The notes: generated by a model from the letters alone, not told the origin. Positions 43,765 to 57,798 are shown, counted from the stretch's first letter. The stretch is DNA of 64,000 bases from Lasiodiplodia sp. COLG20 (GCA_009801085.1 VNWV01000003.1:1426001-1490000); one strand, 5' to 3'. Translations and numbers: made by a program.

Positions 43765-44248
43765 GGTGGCGGTTGGCTTGCGGTTGTGACGAGATGTTAT
43801 GAGTGGTCGATTCGTAGTACTCCCCCGAAGAGCAGCGGTGAATTCGAGTTAAGATGGAAGATCTCAAAGGTTGTTGTGTTTCCGTGCGGGAGGAAAACAA
43901 AGCTGGATGCCGCGCGTAAAAGGTGCGTGGAGCACGACAGAAAGTGATGGTAACCATTTCAGGGTCTGGCTCAAGGCTTATTTGGCGAATATCTCGCAGG
44001 TACATCTAGACTGGGCGTGTTGCGTGAATTAATGCCTTGCCTACACTCAGCATACTCCATACAAGAATTCACTGTATCTAGGGCCATCGTCTCGGAAGAA
44101 ATCAATTGGTATCTGAATTCCTGGGTTTGCTTCAAGTCCTTTGGCTATTTCAGAAGCACGAAGCAGCTTTGACTAGTTCTATAGCATCAAGCCCAAAAAT
44201 GTGTCCAATGCCTATGAAGTTTCTCAGGCAGACCGCGTCCCTCCGCCT
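43765..44248. other. Spacer between Myb-like paralogues A and B
   Basis: This is the promoter of A and 3' flank of B. No extra exon or gene is recognised. Confidence 0.5.
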
Positions 44249-44807
44249 CTAGATCTCCTGGGCATCGAAGAAGGACTCGAGCTCAAGCTCCGCCTCAGTG
44301 GCATGCTCGGCCTCAGCTCCGCTGTCGGGTTGAGACTCAGGCGCCTCTTCCGCTAAAGCAATCGTTAGCATCAGTCCCAAACACGAGATGTAGGCTTCAC
44401 TTACACTTGATCGCCTTCCTGCCCCTTCTGCCTCTTTTCGGTGTGGGCGTGAGCGTGCCGTCACCGCCTCCAGCGCGCTTGCGCTTCGGCGTGGCGACCT
44501 TCTTGCTGCTACCGCCGCCGCCGTCACTGCCATTGGCGCTGTTGTTGAGCTTCTTCATGGCGTTGTAGTAGGTAACCTGGAAGGAATGCTTGCTCTTGGC
44601 ACCGGAAATGGCGGTCGCAGCGTCCCAGTCCACCTATGCTCGTCCAGATCAGCGACATGTTCAAGAAGTGAAAGCACGGTTGGTGGGTCGTTTGCTGCTC
44701 ACATTGATGCGGTCTTTGTTGCAAAGTGCCATGATGATGAGGCGCGTCTTTTCCGTCTCGGTGAGCGCGGCGATGGCGGAGAGGCTAAACTCAGTGTTCG
44801 CTGCCAT
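44249..44807 (-). CDS. Small Myb/SANT-like basic protein, paralogue B
   Basis: Three exons (44807-44703, 44633-44405, 44352-44249) encode 145 aa. The helical domain reads LTETEKTRLIIMALC, then VDWDATAISGAKSKHSF-like sequence, then YNAMKKLNN. A Gly/Ser linker and a basic block (PKRKRAGG, PKRGRRGRKAIK) follow. Exon 3 gives the acidic tail starting IKSEEAPES, again a psi-K-x-E motif, and ending ESFFDAQEI; paralogue C shares the ESFF element. Intron 1 is phase 0 immediately before VDW and intron 2 is phase 1 after the basic block, exactly as in the other copies. Confidence 0.82.
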
Positions 44808-45234
44808 TGCGAGATGTTGGTCGAGGCTTTGGAGTTCGAGTGAGGAAGTCGAAATTTGGGATGGAGGATGATGGCTTCGGAATCGTGGGTCGGGAAGGAA
44901 AGTGATATATCGTAGCGGAAAAGCGGTCGATGCTAGATCGGAAATCGGGTTGTCGCTGTTGCCTACGAGCCTAAAAAGACGGTAGCCAGGGTCCGAGTGG
45001 TCTTCACTACTGTAGCACCCATAGGGAATCAAAGCAGTTGGGTGGACATCAGTGTCATTATTTTTGTTTATGCATTCAAACCAGGGCGGACTTTTCAGAT
45101 CCCCGCACGCATGTTATTTCCTTCAATAGCCCATTGCAATCCAGTTTCATAATCACCAGCTCTGACCAGCCCATCTCACCCGATTTCCGTTTTGGAGAGA
45201 TCCGCAGAGCACTTGGACAAAGCGCGCACACCCG
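44808..45234. other. Spacer between Myb-like paralogues B and C
   Basis: This is the promoter of B and 3' flank of C. Nothing else is recognised. Confidence 0.5.
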
Positions 45235-45783
45235 CTAGAACTCCTCGGCGGTGTTGAAGAAGCTCTCCTCCGTCACGAATTGGGTAGCGTCCTTCACCTC
45301 ATCGTCGACGTCGGGGTCCTCCTTGACGACGGGCTCCTCTGCGATCTGATTTAGAAACCAACAAATGATAGGGAAACGCGACTGTGACGTACCAGGGATG
45401 GCCTTCTTGCGTCCACGCTTCTTGGGCGTAGGCTTGTCGTTGTCGGGAGCGTTGGAGTCCGCTTTGCGCTTGGGCGCCTTGACAGCCGGAGAAGTGGCAT
45501 TGGTGTCGGCACCGCCCTCAGATGACTGCTTCTCCAACTTCTTGAGGGTGCCGTTGAAGAGGACCTTGAAGCTCTCCTTGGACTTGGAACCGGACTGAGC
45601 GGCAGCCGCGGCCCAATCAACCTAGATCTTCTTTTTAGCAACAGGATGGCTTCGATAAAGCTGGGCTGCGGTTGAAAATCTTACATTCTTCGGCTCGTTG
45701 TGGTGAAGATACGCCAGAACGAGGCGAAGCTTTTCAACATCCGAGAGGCTGTTGATAGCCTCGATGGTGTACTTGGGCGCCAT
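45235..45783 (-). CDS. Small Myb/SANT-like basic protein, paralogue C
   Basis: Three exons (45783-45685, 45621-45393, 45338-45235) encode 143 aa. The domain reads LSDVEKLRLVLAYLHHNEPK, VDWAAAAAQSGSKSKESF, then GTLKKLEK. The basic region includes APKRKAD and PKKRGRKKAI, an AT-hook-like RGRKK core. The acidic C-terminal tail begins EEPVVKEDPDVDDEVKD, with psi-K-x-D, and carries ESFFNTAEEF. The intron-2 sequence is itself open in frame, so a retained-intron isoform adding about 15 residues is possible. It is closest to paralogue D in helix 1. Confidence 0.85.
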
Positions 45784-46400
45784 GATGATAGAAGCGAGGG
45801 GTGTAGTGCGTCAAGTTCAGATTTTTGAAGTTGTGAGGCTGAGAGGTAGGAAAAAGAGTGGAAGGGTCAGGCTAAAAGAGCACTCTTAAATACTGCGCGA
45901 CGCAACTTGCCCTCCCGACCCATGCACGTGCAGGATCCCACGACGGCGCTTAGGGAACGCAAGAATATCTTGGGCAGGTACGCAAATTCCTCATCGGCCG
46001 ACGACCGCCTCGCCAAAGAAAGTGTCCTCCAGAATATTCGAGCCTTTGTAACTCATTTACACGCGTTCCGTGAGCAGCTAAAACAATCGCCGGACGCATA
46101 TGTGGGAATTAAAAAATTCACATCAGCTTCGGAACGATAGATTCAGCTCGCAACATAACTCGAGTGCAATTATTTGCATTTCCTTTGTAACCAGCAGAGC
46201 CAGAAGATATCACGGCCAAGATATTCTCAGTAACACATCAGATCTCGTTGTATTGTCTACGCCAGCATTTGGATATCTTGATTGGCGTAATGATCACGAT
46301 AAGCCGCACGATGGTGGACCAAAGTTAAACCAACGCTTAGCCATTTCGCGCTTTTTGTCCCCAGAGACTCGTTGGGCATCGAGTCTGCCGCTGCGATAGC
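45784..46400. other. Spacer between Myb-like paralogues C and D
   Basis: This is the longest spacer of the array. A plus-strand frame of 77 codons at 45907 has no recognisable motif and is not annotated. Confidence 0.5.
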
Positions 46401-46916
46401 TCAGACCTCCGACTCGGCCTCCTCGCCATCCTCCGTCTTCACGCCTTCTGATGTCATATTAGCAGTTTTGAAATGGACCTATGCGACAGCAGAAAGAGCT
46501 ACTTACTCTTGCCACGCTGCTTGCGAGGCTTCTTCGTCTTGTTCTCGGTGTTGCCGTCACCATCTTCGCCCTCGTTGGCAGGCGTGGCGCGCTTGCGGCC
46601 ACGCTTCGTAGCGGGAACAGGAGCGGGCGCGGGAGCTGGGACGCCATCTTCGCCGTCAGCAGTGGTGTCGGGAGCCAGCTTCTTGAGAGCAGACTGCAGC
46701 ATCTTCTTGTACGAGTCCTTGGATTTGGAGCCGCCCTGGACAGCCGCGGTATCCCAGTCGACCTAGAAGAGTCAGTGAGATGAACGAGCTTGAGAAATTG
46801 CAGCTGGATTGCCTTACGTTGTTCGGCTCGTTATGGTTGAGGTACGCGGAAATGAGACGGAGCTTGTCAGCGTCGCTGAGGTTCTCGATCTTCGCGGCGT
46901 CGTACTTTGGGCTCAT
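46401..46916 (-). CDS. Small Myb/SANT-like basic protein, paralogue D
   Basis: Three exons (46916-46818, 46762-46507, 46447-46401) encode 133 aa. The domain reads LSDADKLRLISAYLNHNEPN, VDWDTAAVQGGSKSKDSY, then QSALKKLAPD. A PAPAPAPVPA linker leads to the basic block KRGRKRATP and KKPRKQRGK. Exon 3 supplies GVKTEDGEEAESEV, again psi-K-x-E followed by acids. Intron positions and phases match paralogues A-C. It is the first gene of the minus-strand array. A nuclear chromatin-associated role is inferred. Confidence 0.85.
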
Positions 46917-47890
46917 GATAGCGGTGTAGCGACGGTAGGATTATGTGGACAAGGAAATGCTGGCGATGCCGCGATCTGGGATTGCTTCGTCTCGAAGTGC
47001 AATGCGAGATGTGGTGAGGTGGAGGAAGGCAAGGATGGTTGCCGACGGCGAGTCTTTATGCGCAGGAACAGGAAATGCCGGGTGACCAGTCCAAGACACG
47101 CGGTGGAAGGGACCAAGAAATACGTTCCAGAAGCAACGAATCCGAACTGCAACATGTGATCAAGCACTACCCACCTCACTTAAAGACTGAACAATGGGAA
47201 ACCAAAACTGAATCGAGGAATGCAACTGTGAGACTTTGAAGAACGATCCGAGACACTCTGAAGTGAAAAGGAGCGCCGCGTGCATCGAGCCCACGCTTTT
47301 CCCTACGCCACCATCCTACAAGCATATACATGAAATTGACGGGCCCCAATCGAGAAAGAACCCAGCGGAAAACCTCTCACGGACAAAGCTGGGGGGTCGA
47401 GCTAGCTCTTCCCGTCCATGCTGAGACGTAGAATCAACTGCTACACTGCTGTAAATCGCCGTCCCTGCCTAGCTTTCTCGAAGGACAGGCGTGCGCCCTT
47501 ATAAAGTTGAAACATGTCAAAAAGCCTTGCTTGTATCGGAAAGCATGGTGAACCGGAAGGTCGCACTGGGGCTCTTCTGCCGAAGGCTTTTGCTCGCATT
47601 GCCTGCGCTTACGAGTAAAAGAACCATCAGCTTTGGCTGTGCTTCAATTGGACCTCACTGCAGACCAATACATGCTTTGGTCATCGGGATGCGCCGGTGG
47701 TTCATGTTGCTTCCCGATCACAGTGGGCGAATGCTGGTGGCGAGCCGCCCGAGGTACTGCTCGATCATATGATGGATTAAACGGGCATATAGATAAGGTG
47801 ACCGGGGGATGGCAACGTGTCGCAAGAGATGAGGTCGCGGGCGGTCCTTTTCGGCGCCGAGCACTAGGACGGATTGAGCCCAAACGTTTC
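46917..47890. other. Divergent intergenic region
   Basis: This separates the minus-strand Myb-like array from the plus-strand membrane-protein/UMP-kinase pair, so it should contain both promoters. No gene is recognised. Confidence 0.5.
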
Positions 47891-48205
47891 ATGGCGGGAC
47901 AATCTCGCTCCCCGCCATTGACACCCCCCCAATCTAGTCCCACGATGATCTCCACCGGTCCTTTCCACCTCCCTGCGCCTAGCTCCTCCAACCCCTTCTC
48001 TCGCTCCCGCTCCCGCCAATTCTCCTCTGCTTCTCGCTTCTTTTCCGACAAGCAGACCCCTCGCCCGCGCAATCCGCAGTACGCACCGCTCCGCATCTGG
48101 CCATTCGCTCTGATCTTTGCCGGCGGCACCTTCCTGTTCGTCCAAATCGTCAAGCAACGCCAGGGCACCGCTCCGCCTACCAACACCAGCAGCCGCCCGT
48201 TCTAA
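47891..48205 (+). CDS. Small single-pass membrane protein, probably mitochondrial
   Basis: A single exon encodes 104 aa. The N-terminal half is Ser/Arg-rich with almost no acidic residues ([19 protein letters not shown]), as in mitochondrial presequences. One transmembrane helix, [19 protein letters not shown], follows the conserved-looking [12 protein letters not shown]. The tail is short and polar. The stop codon is only 13 bp before the ATG of UMP kinase on the same strand. No GT donor that would fuse the two frames is visible. It may be an inner-membrane assembly or subunit protein; I do not recognise its name. Confidence 0.75.
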   Translation: MAGQSRSPPLTPPQSSPTMISTGPFHLPAPSSSNPFSRSRSRQFSSASRFFSDKQTPRPRNPQYAPLRIWPFALIFAGGTFLFVQIVKQRQGTAPPTNTSSRPF

Positions 48206-48218
48206 TCAATCCGCCAAA

Positions 48219-48915
48219 ATGCCTGCCGTCCCGACCCTCCTCCAGCGCGAGAAGTCCGAGTTCGACCCCGCCGAGGTCACCGTCCTCTTTGTTCTCGGTG
48301 GCCCCGGTGCGGGCAAGGGCACCCAGTGCTCGAACCTGGTGCGCGACTACACCTTCAAGCACCTGTCGGCGGGCGATCTTCTTCGCGAGGAGCAGCAGAG
48401 ACCCGGAAGCGAGTTCGGCGAGATGATCAAGGAGTACATTCGCGAGGGCAAGATCGTGCCCATGGAGGTCACCATCCAGCTCCTCGAGAATGCCATGAAG
48501 GCTGCTATGAAGGAGGAGAACAAGAAGAAGTTCCTGATCGACGGTACGTTCTCCGCCGCGGCGTTCCTGCCGACCAATGGCTAACAACCCCCGAGGCTTC
48601 CCCCGCCAGCTCGACCAGGCCCATGCCTTTGAGAAGAGCGTGTGCCCTGCCAAGTTCACGCTCTTCTTCGACTGCCCCGAAAGCACCATGGAGGCGCGCC
48701 TAATCAACCGTGGCAAGACCTCCGGCCGCTCAGACGACAACATCGAGAGCATTCGCAAGCGCTTCAAGACCTTCGTCGAGACCTCGATGCCTGTCGTGGA
48801 TGAATTCGAGAGCCAGGGCCGCGTTGTTAAGATCGATGCCACCCAGGCTCCTGAGGAGGTTTACGAGGTTGTGAAGGCCAGGCTCAGCGAGAGGGGCATC
48901 GCTCTTGGCTCGTAA
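48219..48915 (+). CDS. URA6: UMP/CMP (uridylate) kinase
   Basis: Two exons (48219-48543 and 48596-48915; 52-nt GTACGT..CCGAG intron) encode 214 aa. The P-loop [23 protein letters not shown]-binding [11 protein letters not shown], the Walker-B-like [12 protein letters not shown] across the splice, and the LID region [14 protein letters not shown] are all present. It phosphorylates UMP (and CMP/dUMP) with ATP, the entry step to UTP/CTP in pyrimidine nucleotide synthesis, in cytosol and nucleus. Length and motifs match fungal Ura6 closely. The start was chosen from [20 protein letters not shown] and the AAA context before ATG. Confidence 0.96.
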
Positions 48916-49364
48916 ATGAGCTGAAGTGGGGAATGGTTCCATTCGCATTCTTGAGCGAGGAGTCAGCATATTAGGATATAATTTACCTTTTTTACTAGAG
49001 TATACTAGATGAAGACACGACGATTCAGTGGAAATGCTTGATGTTAGGTCTAGGAATTCGTGATGCACAAATACAGTGTAGACCCGTGAAAATCCCAGCC
49101 TTTTACTGCATAAAAGAAAGCTCCAAATTGATCTTAATAATGCTTTGCTGGCCTCAACAGCATGCTCTCCTGGTGGCTGATAAGATTGCGGGTAATCCCC
49201 GGGATTTGAGCTACGCGTAGCTCAGAGGAAGCCTGGCTTGGAGCTTCGTTTGGCAACTACATCAACATCACGCCCACCTCCCCACCCGCCTCATCCTCCC
49301 CCGCCAGTTTCTCTTGTAGCTCAGCACCAATACCTCCAGACCCGCGTCTTTCTGCAGCTTCGCC
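48916..49364. promoter_or_regulatory. Intergenic, promoter of proteasome alpha7 with 16-bp palindrome
   Basis: A perfect palindrome, GAGCTACGCGTAGCTC, lies at 49208-49223, about 140 bp before the alpha7 start. Its ACGCGT centre matches the MCB (Mbp1/Swi6) core of G1/S-regulated promoters in yeasts. Function here is inferred from position only. Confidence 0.4.
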
Positions 49365-50479
49365 ATGGTACGTCGCCCGCGTTTCTGCGATCCGCCGCCA
49401 GCGCTAATGCACAGCGCGGCAACAGACGTCAATAGGTACCGGCTACGATCTCTCCAACTCCGTCTTCTCGCCCGACGGCCGCAACTTCCAGGTACCATTC
49501 ATCCGACAGCTCGCTCCTGGTGCGACGGCTAGCTCACAATTCCAAAGGTCGAATATGCCCAGAAGGCGGTAGAGAATGGAGGCACGGCAATCGGCATTCG
49601 CTGCAAGGACGGTGTTGTCCTCGCTCTCGAGAAGATCATCAGCAGCAAGCTCCTCAAGAAGGGCGCCAACAAGCGGATAGCAACCGTCGACCGCAACATG
49701 GGCATCGTGTGTCGCCTCACTCCGGCCGCCGCGTTTGGTGCGCAAAGCTGACACTGCAACTACAGGTCTCTTCCGGTCTCGTTCCTGACGGACGCCACTT
49801 CGTTTCCCGAGCTCGCGATGAGGCTGCGCAGTGGAGGAAGATGTACAAGGGTCCCATCAAGACCGCTGCGCTCGCCAACCGCATGGGCAGCTTCGTCCAG
49901 GCGTACACCCTCTACTCTAGCGTGCGCCCGTTCGGTGTGACGTCCATCATTGGTGGCTGGGATAGCGAAGAGCCCGCCGAGGTTGACGGCCAGGTCGGCA
50001 GCGGTCCTTCGGTCGGAGCTGGAGGCAAGAAGGAGGGTGTCACTCACGGCGGCCCGTTCCTCTACATGGTTGAGCCTAGTGGCCTGTACTGGGTATGTGT
50101 CACATTCGGGGTGGGAAGCTGTCGGACGCTTTGTGGTTAACGGGAACAGGGCTACTACGGTGCCGCGACGGGCAAAGGCAGGCAATCCGCCAAGGCAGAG
50201 CTCGAGAAGCTCAACCTTCACGAAGGCACCCTCACCCTGGAGCAGGGCGTTAAGGAGGCCGCGCGCATCATCTACTTCGCACATGAGGACAGCAAGGACA
50301 AGGAGTTCGAGCTGGAGATGACTTGGATCAGCTCTGCTTCCGGTCCCACCAAGGGCAGGCACGAGGAGGTCCCCAAGGCGCTGCGGGAAGAGGCCGAGAG
50401 GCTGGCTAAGAAGGCGCTGGAGGGTGATGATGACGACGAGGAGGAGACTAGGCCCGAGGGCGACAGGATGGAAGAGTAA
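49365..50479 (+). CDS. PRE10: 20S proteasome subunit alpha7
   Basis: Five coding exons (49365-49367, 49426-49491, 49548-49706, 49766-50092, 50150-50479) encode 294 aa. The first coding exon is only the ATG; splicing to ACGTCAATAGG gives the canonical alpha N-terminus [20 protein letters not shown], then [20 protein letters not shown]. These are the alpha-subunit gate and signature. It forms part of the outer alpha ring of the 20S core, which controls substrate entry. A Gly/Lys-rich insertion of about 20 residues follows [10 protein letters not shown], and the C-terminus is strongly acidic ([14 protein letters not shown]), as in other alpha7 subunits. All introns are GT-AG. Confidence 0.94.
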
Positions 50480-50844
50480 GATGTGTATGATATCACATGG
50501 AGATGTGAGATGCGGATCATGATGGGCTAGCGAGCTTGAGTTATGAAATGGCATGCATAGAGATTTTCGGGTTCTTCCCGGTACCTCGGAGACCATCTTA
50601 TCGTCTACATCATTGATACCGTTCTTATGAGTCAGACTGTTCCTCTGCTGCGAAAATGCGTTGCAATGACCGGTGAGGCTGGCGTTAGCGAACTTCAGGT
50701 CTTCGGCGTCGGGGACTTGACATCTGACGAACCAGCTGTCCTGCATTTGTCTGAAGAGCCACGACATCTGGCTTCTTCTCACTCCCCTTGACCTACCCCT
50801 TGCCTCTATCAGAACCTCCAGACTCACATCATCACCGAACCGCC
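50480..50844. other. Short intergenic region
   Basis: This is the 3' flank of alpha7 and promoter of the phosphoglycerate-mutase-like gene. Nothing else is recognised. Confidence 0.5.
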
Positions 50845-52472
50845 ATGCCCCCGACTCTGATCCTCATCCGCCATGCCGAGGCACTTCACAACGTCGACAA
50901 AGGTACGGATACACCCCTCTCCTACCAGCCTGGTCCCCATCGCCACCCAACCCTACCTCAACACCCCCGCCCAAAAGCAGCAATTCCGACCCGTCCTGTG
51001 CGATGAAGCCTAAGAATAAGCAACGGCGGGAGGGCAAGATAAAAAACGAAACGTTCCGCTGACACTCTAAACCCGAACCAGACTATTCGATCCCCGATCC
51101 CGTCCTCTCGCAGCTGGGCTTGCAGCAATGCACAGAGCTGCGCGACCACCTGCGACAGGGCAAAGAGCGCCCGCAGGTGTCGGAGCTGGCTGAACGCGCG
51201 GAGCTGATCGTCGTCAGCCCGATGCGCCGCACGCTGCAGACGGCGCTGCTGGGGCTGGACTGGTTGGTCGAGAAGGGCGTGCCGCTGAGGCCGGATGCGG
51301 GGTGGCAAGGTATGTTTCGTTCGTTGCAGTTTCGTGCGCGCGTCCTTTTTTCCTTCTCATGCTTTCTTTTTTTGGTTCTGCATTTTAAGTTTCATGCTCT
51401 GTTGTGGTACTTGAGGCCTACATGCGAGCCTACCACCTGCTTGCTTTCCCCTCTCCTTCTTTCGCCAGCCGGGGCAGATCGTCCCCTCCCTAGCGTGCGA
51501 AGGTTGGCCATGCCAGCGATGGACCGGAGTCGAGACTTTTCGTCCGTTCAGCATGCGGCCTCTTTGCCTCTTTTTATTCGCCGCTTGTTTCCGCTTCGGG
51601 TTGTGTTGAGGCTGGAGAATGGCCCCGGCGGCCTGCACGCCGACGAGCCGCGTGGACCCTCGTCTGTTTGATCCTCCATGCGGTGCGGGCGGCATTGTTG
51701 TGCGAGTGCGCTGGCCATCGGACCGGCGGGCCTCTGTGCTACCTGATGCTGGTTCCTGCTGGAGACCTGTGCTTGAGCTTCGGCAATTCGAGGTCTCGGC
51801 ACTTTTCCAGAAACCTTGTATTATCATTCTTGATGTTTTTCATTTTCGACACTTTAACAAAACATCTTATATTGGCCTGTTGCTGGCAATGTTTCTAGCG
51901 TTTGGTGTCTTCTTACCACTGTACTTGATTGCTCGGGCCAGCTTTTTCCTCTCACGCTATTGCTTCTACTACATACGTGACGAAACTTGATCAAAGCTGT
52001 ACTCACGCCCCCTTGCTCTACAGAGAACTCGGACAAACCTTGCGACACGGGCAGCCCTGTCTCCGTTCTGCAGAAGGAATTCCCCTCTGTGGATTTCCAG
52101 ACGGTCGACCCCATCTACCCCGAGAAGGTCGAGCCTGCCACCAACCCGTACGCCTTTAGCCGCCGCGCCGTGGTCGCCCGCGGGCAGACCTGCCTCGAGT
52201 GGCTGCACAAGCGCCCCGAGAAGGTCATCATCGTCGTCAGCCATTCTGGATTCCTGAGGTGCTCCGTCAGCCAGCGGAGGTACGCCAATGCGGACTACAG
52301 AGTCTTCGACTTCGAGGAGCGCAAGGGGGACGGAGAGTACAGGCTGAGGGAGTGGGAGAGCACCGAGAGCGGGGGCATGGGGAAGAGCGAGAGGGGCGCT
52401 GCGGTGATCACTGAGACGGATTTCCCTGGGGAGGAGCAGTTGGGCGAGGCCACCCAGGAAGTGCCGAATTGA
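50845..52472 (+). CDS. Histidine-phosphatase/phosphoglycerate mutase-like protein
   Basis: Three exons (50845-50902, 51082-51309, 52024-52472) encode 244 aa. The catalytic LIRHAEALHNVDK motif (RHG-type, here RHA) is at the N-terminus. LIVVSPMRRTLQTALLGLDW supplies the second Arg and helix, and IIVVSHSGFLRC supplies the second catalytic His. Branch members dephosphorylate small substrates or proteins and rarely act in glycolysis; the substrate is unknown. Intron 2 is 714 nt (GTATGT..CTACAG), far longer than any other intron here, yet the protein joins smoothly across it (DAGWQ/ENSDKPCDTG). Confidence 0.88.
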
Positions 52473-54000
52473 GGAGGGTGAGCTCGCTTAGGGAATGCCC
52501 CGCGAGAGGAGGGGAGTCACCGTGCTTCTCGGTTCCGTATCAGTAGTAGGGCTGTGCGTATAGATCTAAGCTCAAAGAAATAGAGGCTTGTCGAACGACG
52601 CTCGATTGCCAAGTGGATAGGGCGTGGGATTTGACTAGTGGGGCGGTTGTGGCTGGGGATGCTCGGACATAGCCGATTGTTGTTGGCGTAAGCAGACTGC
52701 TTGTTTGCCTTCCGGCAGTGGCTGGCGGAGCGACCACGTGCGTGAATACATGTAAGCATCAAAGGGCTACTGGGCAGGAATTGGCTCATTCGCAATCTTC
52801 ACATGTCGTTTGCCGTCCCACAAAGCATTCCGACGGCTGAAGTAGGCATGGGATTTACCCCAGTGACGTCTGCTTGGCATGAGGTGCTGAGTAGTAGCCG
52901 CGTCGGAACCAATGAATGAAAATGCTAGCGGCCGCCGAAGAACATCAGCTTGTCGGAACACGCCTTCCCAGGGCGGTGTGACGGGCGCCGGAACACCGTC
53001 AAGAAACAAGAGAGGTGACAGCAAAACAAGGCTGAGCCCTGGACGCTGGGATGAGATCTCGGGACGCGGCCGACAGGGAAGCTGATTGGGGACGGCCAGC
53101 GGTGGAGAGCAAGCTCCACACAGATAGGGCTTAGCGACGAGATCACACGCAGTTCGTGCTGGGTGGTTGCTGTGGCGCGCCGTCAACAAGCTTTGTTTGC
53201 ACCCCTTCTGCGAGCCACGGCACACCGGCATTGCATCTGGCGGTGGAGGGCCGGATGCGGAATCGCGTCGAAGCAGGCCGTTGCGCACTGGCGCCGACAA
53301 AGAGCTGCTATATTGGGAATCTATTGGAAAAAGTCCCGTTGAGATGATCGCCGGAGGTGTGTGCCCGGCGCACTGGCTGCGCTGCTTGCTCGGGAGATCC
53401 GTGCTATCGTCCACGCGCGGCGAGCAAACCACGGGCGCGCTTGACGCGACGGCAACGGCGAGGATACGAGCGTCGGCGACCCTGCAGGATGCAGCGATGA
53501 GGCTGCGATGGCGACTAGGCGCGGTGCTCTATTTTTGTAGGCGGGCTTGGAGGCGCAGCGCGGCGACGCTCCACACGATCCCTGCAAAGATCGCGCGCTC
53601 GGCGGCGTGTGCGCGCTCGCCAGGGGCGGTCGCTGGACAGGTGGTGACGAGTGACGAAATGGGAGGGGAAAAGGAGCGCGACTGGCGCGCCCAGGAAGAT
53701 GCACAGACGGGCTCGCCCGCTGTCGCCAACTTGCCAGCTTGGGAGCAATCCCTGAAACAGCCCGTCTGGCCTTAGGGGGGCGGGCGCTGGTTTGTTGCTG
53801 CGTCAGCTTGGCGTCGTCCCCGAGCTGTACTTAACTCACAGCTCACCGCATCCACCCGCCATATCGACCCCTCCCCTCTCCGCCCACACTCTCCGTCTCC
53901 CGCAGCTCCTCGCCACGACTGCACGCCTTCTTCACGATCATTACCCGCCATTGACTCACCGCGCTCTCGTTTCTAGTCTTCTTCCTTTCTACTCAGCACC
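52473..54000. other. 1.5-kb promoter region of GFA1
   Basis: GC-rich, with open frames on both strands but no motif. From 53830 to 54000 the sequence is CT- and C-rich, typical of a strong housekeeping leader just before ATG 54001. Confidence 0.5.
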
Positions 54001-56251
<2,251 letters not shown>

Positions 56252-56981
56252 AGTGGTGGTCATGTAAAAGCCCGCTAGAGGCAAAGGCGTACGGTAGATT
56301 GGTTTGTAGTGTAAGGAATGCTCAACTGGATATGGGCGGATGGATATCACGGAATGCCGGAAGCTGAATGAACGGCCTGATTTATGCGATTTTCTATGCA
56401 AGACACGGCAGGAGGGCAGTTTTGCGATATGAGAAAGAAAAAAAGAAATAAAGATATCAAATTCCCGCTCGGTAGTTTCGCTTTGCGTAAGCAATTCGAT
56501 GTAGTAATATGATCAATGATTTTTTTTGCTCATGACTGTCCCTTGCTCTGGCATTGCGTGTCATGTGTAACGCGTTTGCGAAGACGCGTGCCCGAAAAAA
56601 AAAAAAGGCCCATCCCTGTGGAGAAGCCCCTGATGGCATGTTGCATAAAAGATGCGGTGATGGAGTAGCGTGCTCCGCAGACGTCACTGGGAGTTTCAAG
56701 TTTTATTAAACGGTGGACTGGGATTTCAGCAAGTTCACAGGTGTCGTGTTTGTGCAGATACGAAACCGCGTCATTTTTGGTGGCTCGTGCGGCGACGATC
56801 TGCTCTCAGCGGAGCTTCGAGTGGCAGCGTGGTGGGGTAATGTAAGGTACGGCGGAAGCGGACCCTTTCCCCTCATTGCCCTTCGCAACAAGCTCCAACA
56901 AGCACGCAACAACCCCAACTCTCCTGAGTTCATCCCAATCGGCATCTAAACTACCATCTATACACCCTAATAGTCGTCATC
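56252..56981. other. Intergenic between GFA1 and RIB4
   Basis: Terminator region of GFA1 (A-tracts near 56440 and 56597) and promoter of RIB4. No gene is recognised. Confidence 0.5.

Positions 56982-57798
<817 letters not shown>

Noticed and set aside
53167..53775. 202-codon plus-strand frame upstream of GFA1
   Set aside because: Random composition in a GC-rich promoter region; no motif or intron signals.
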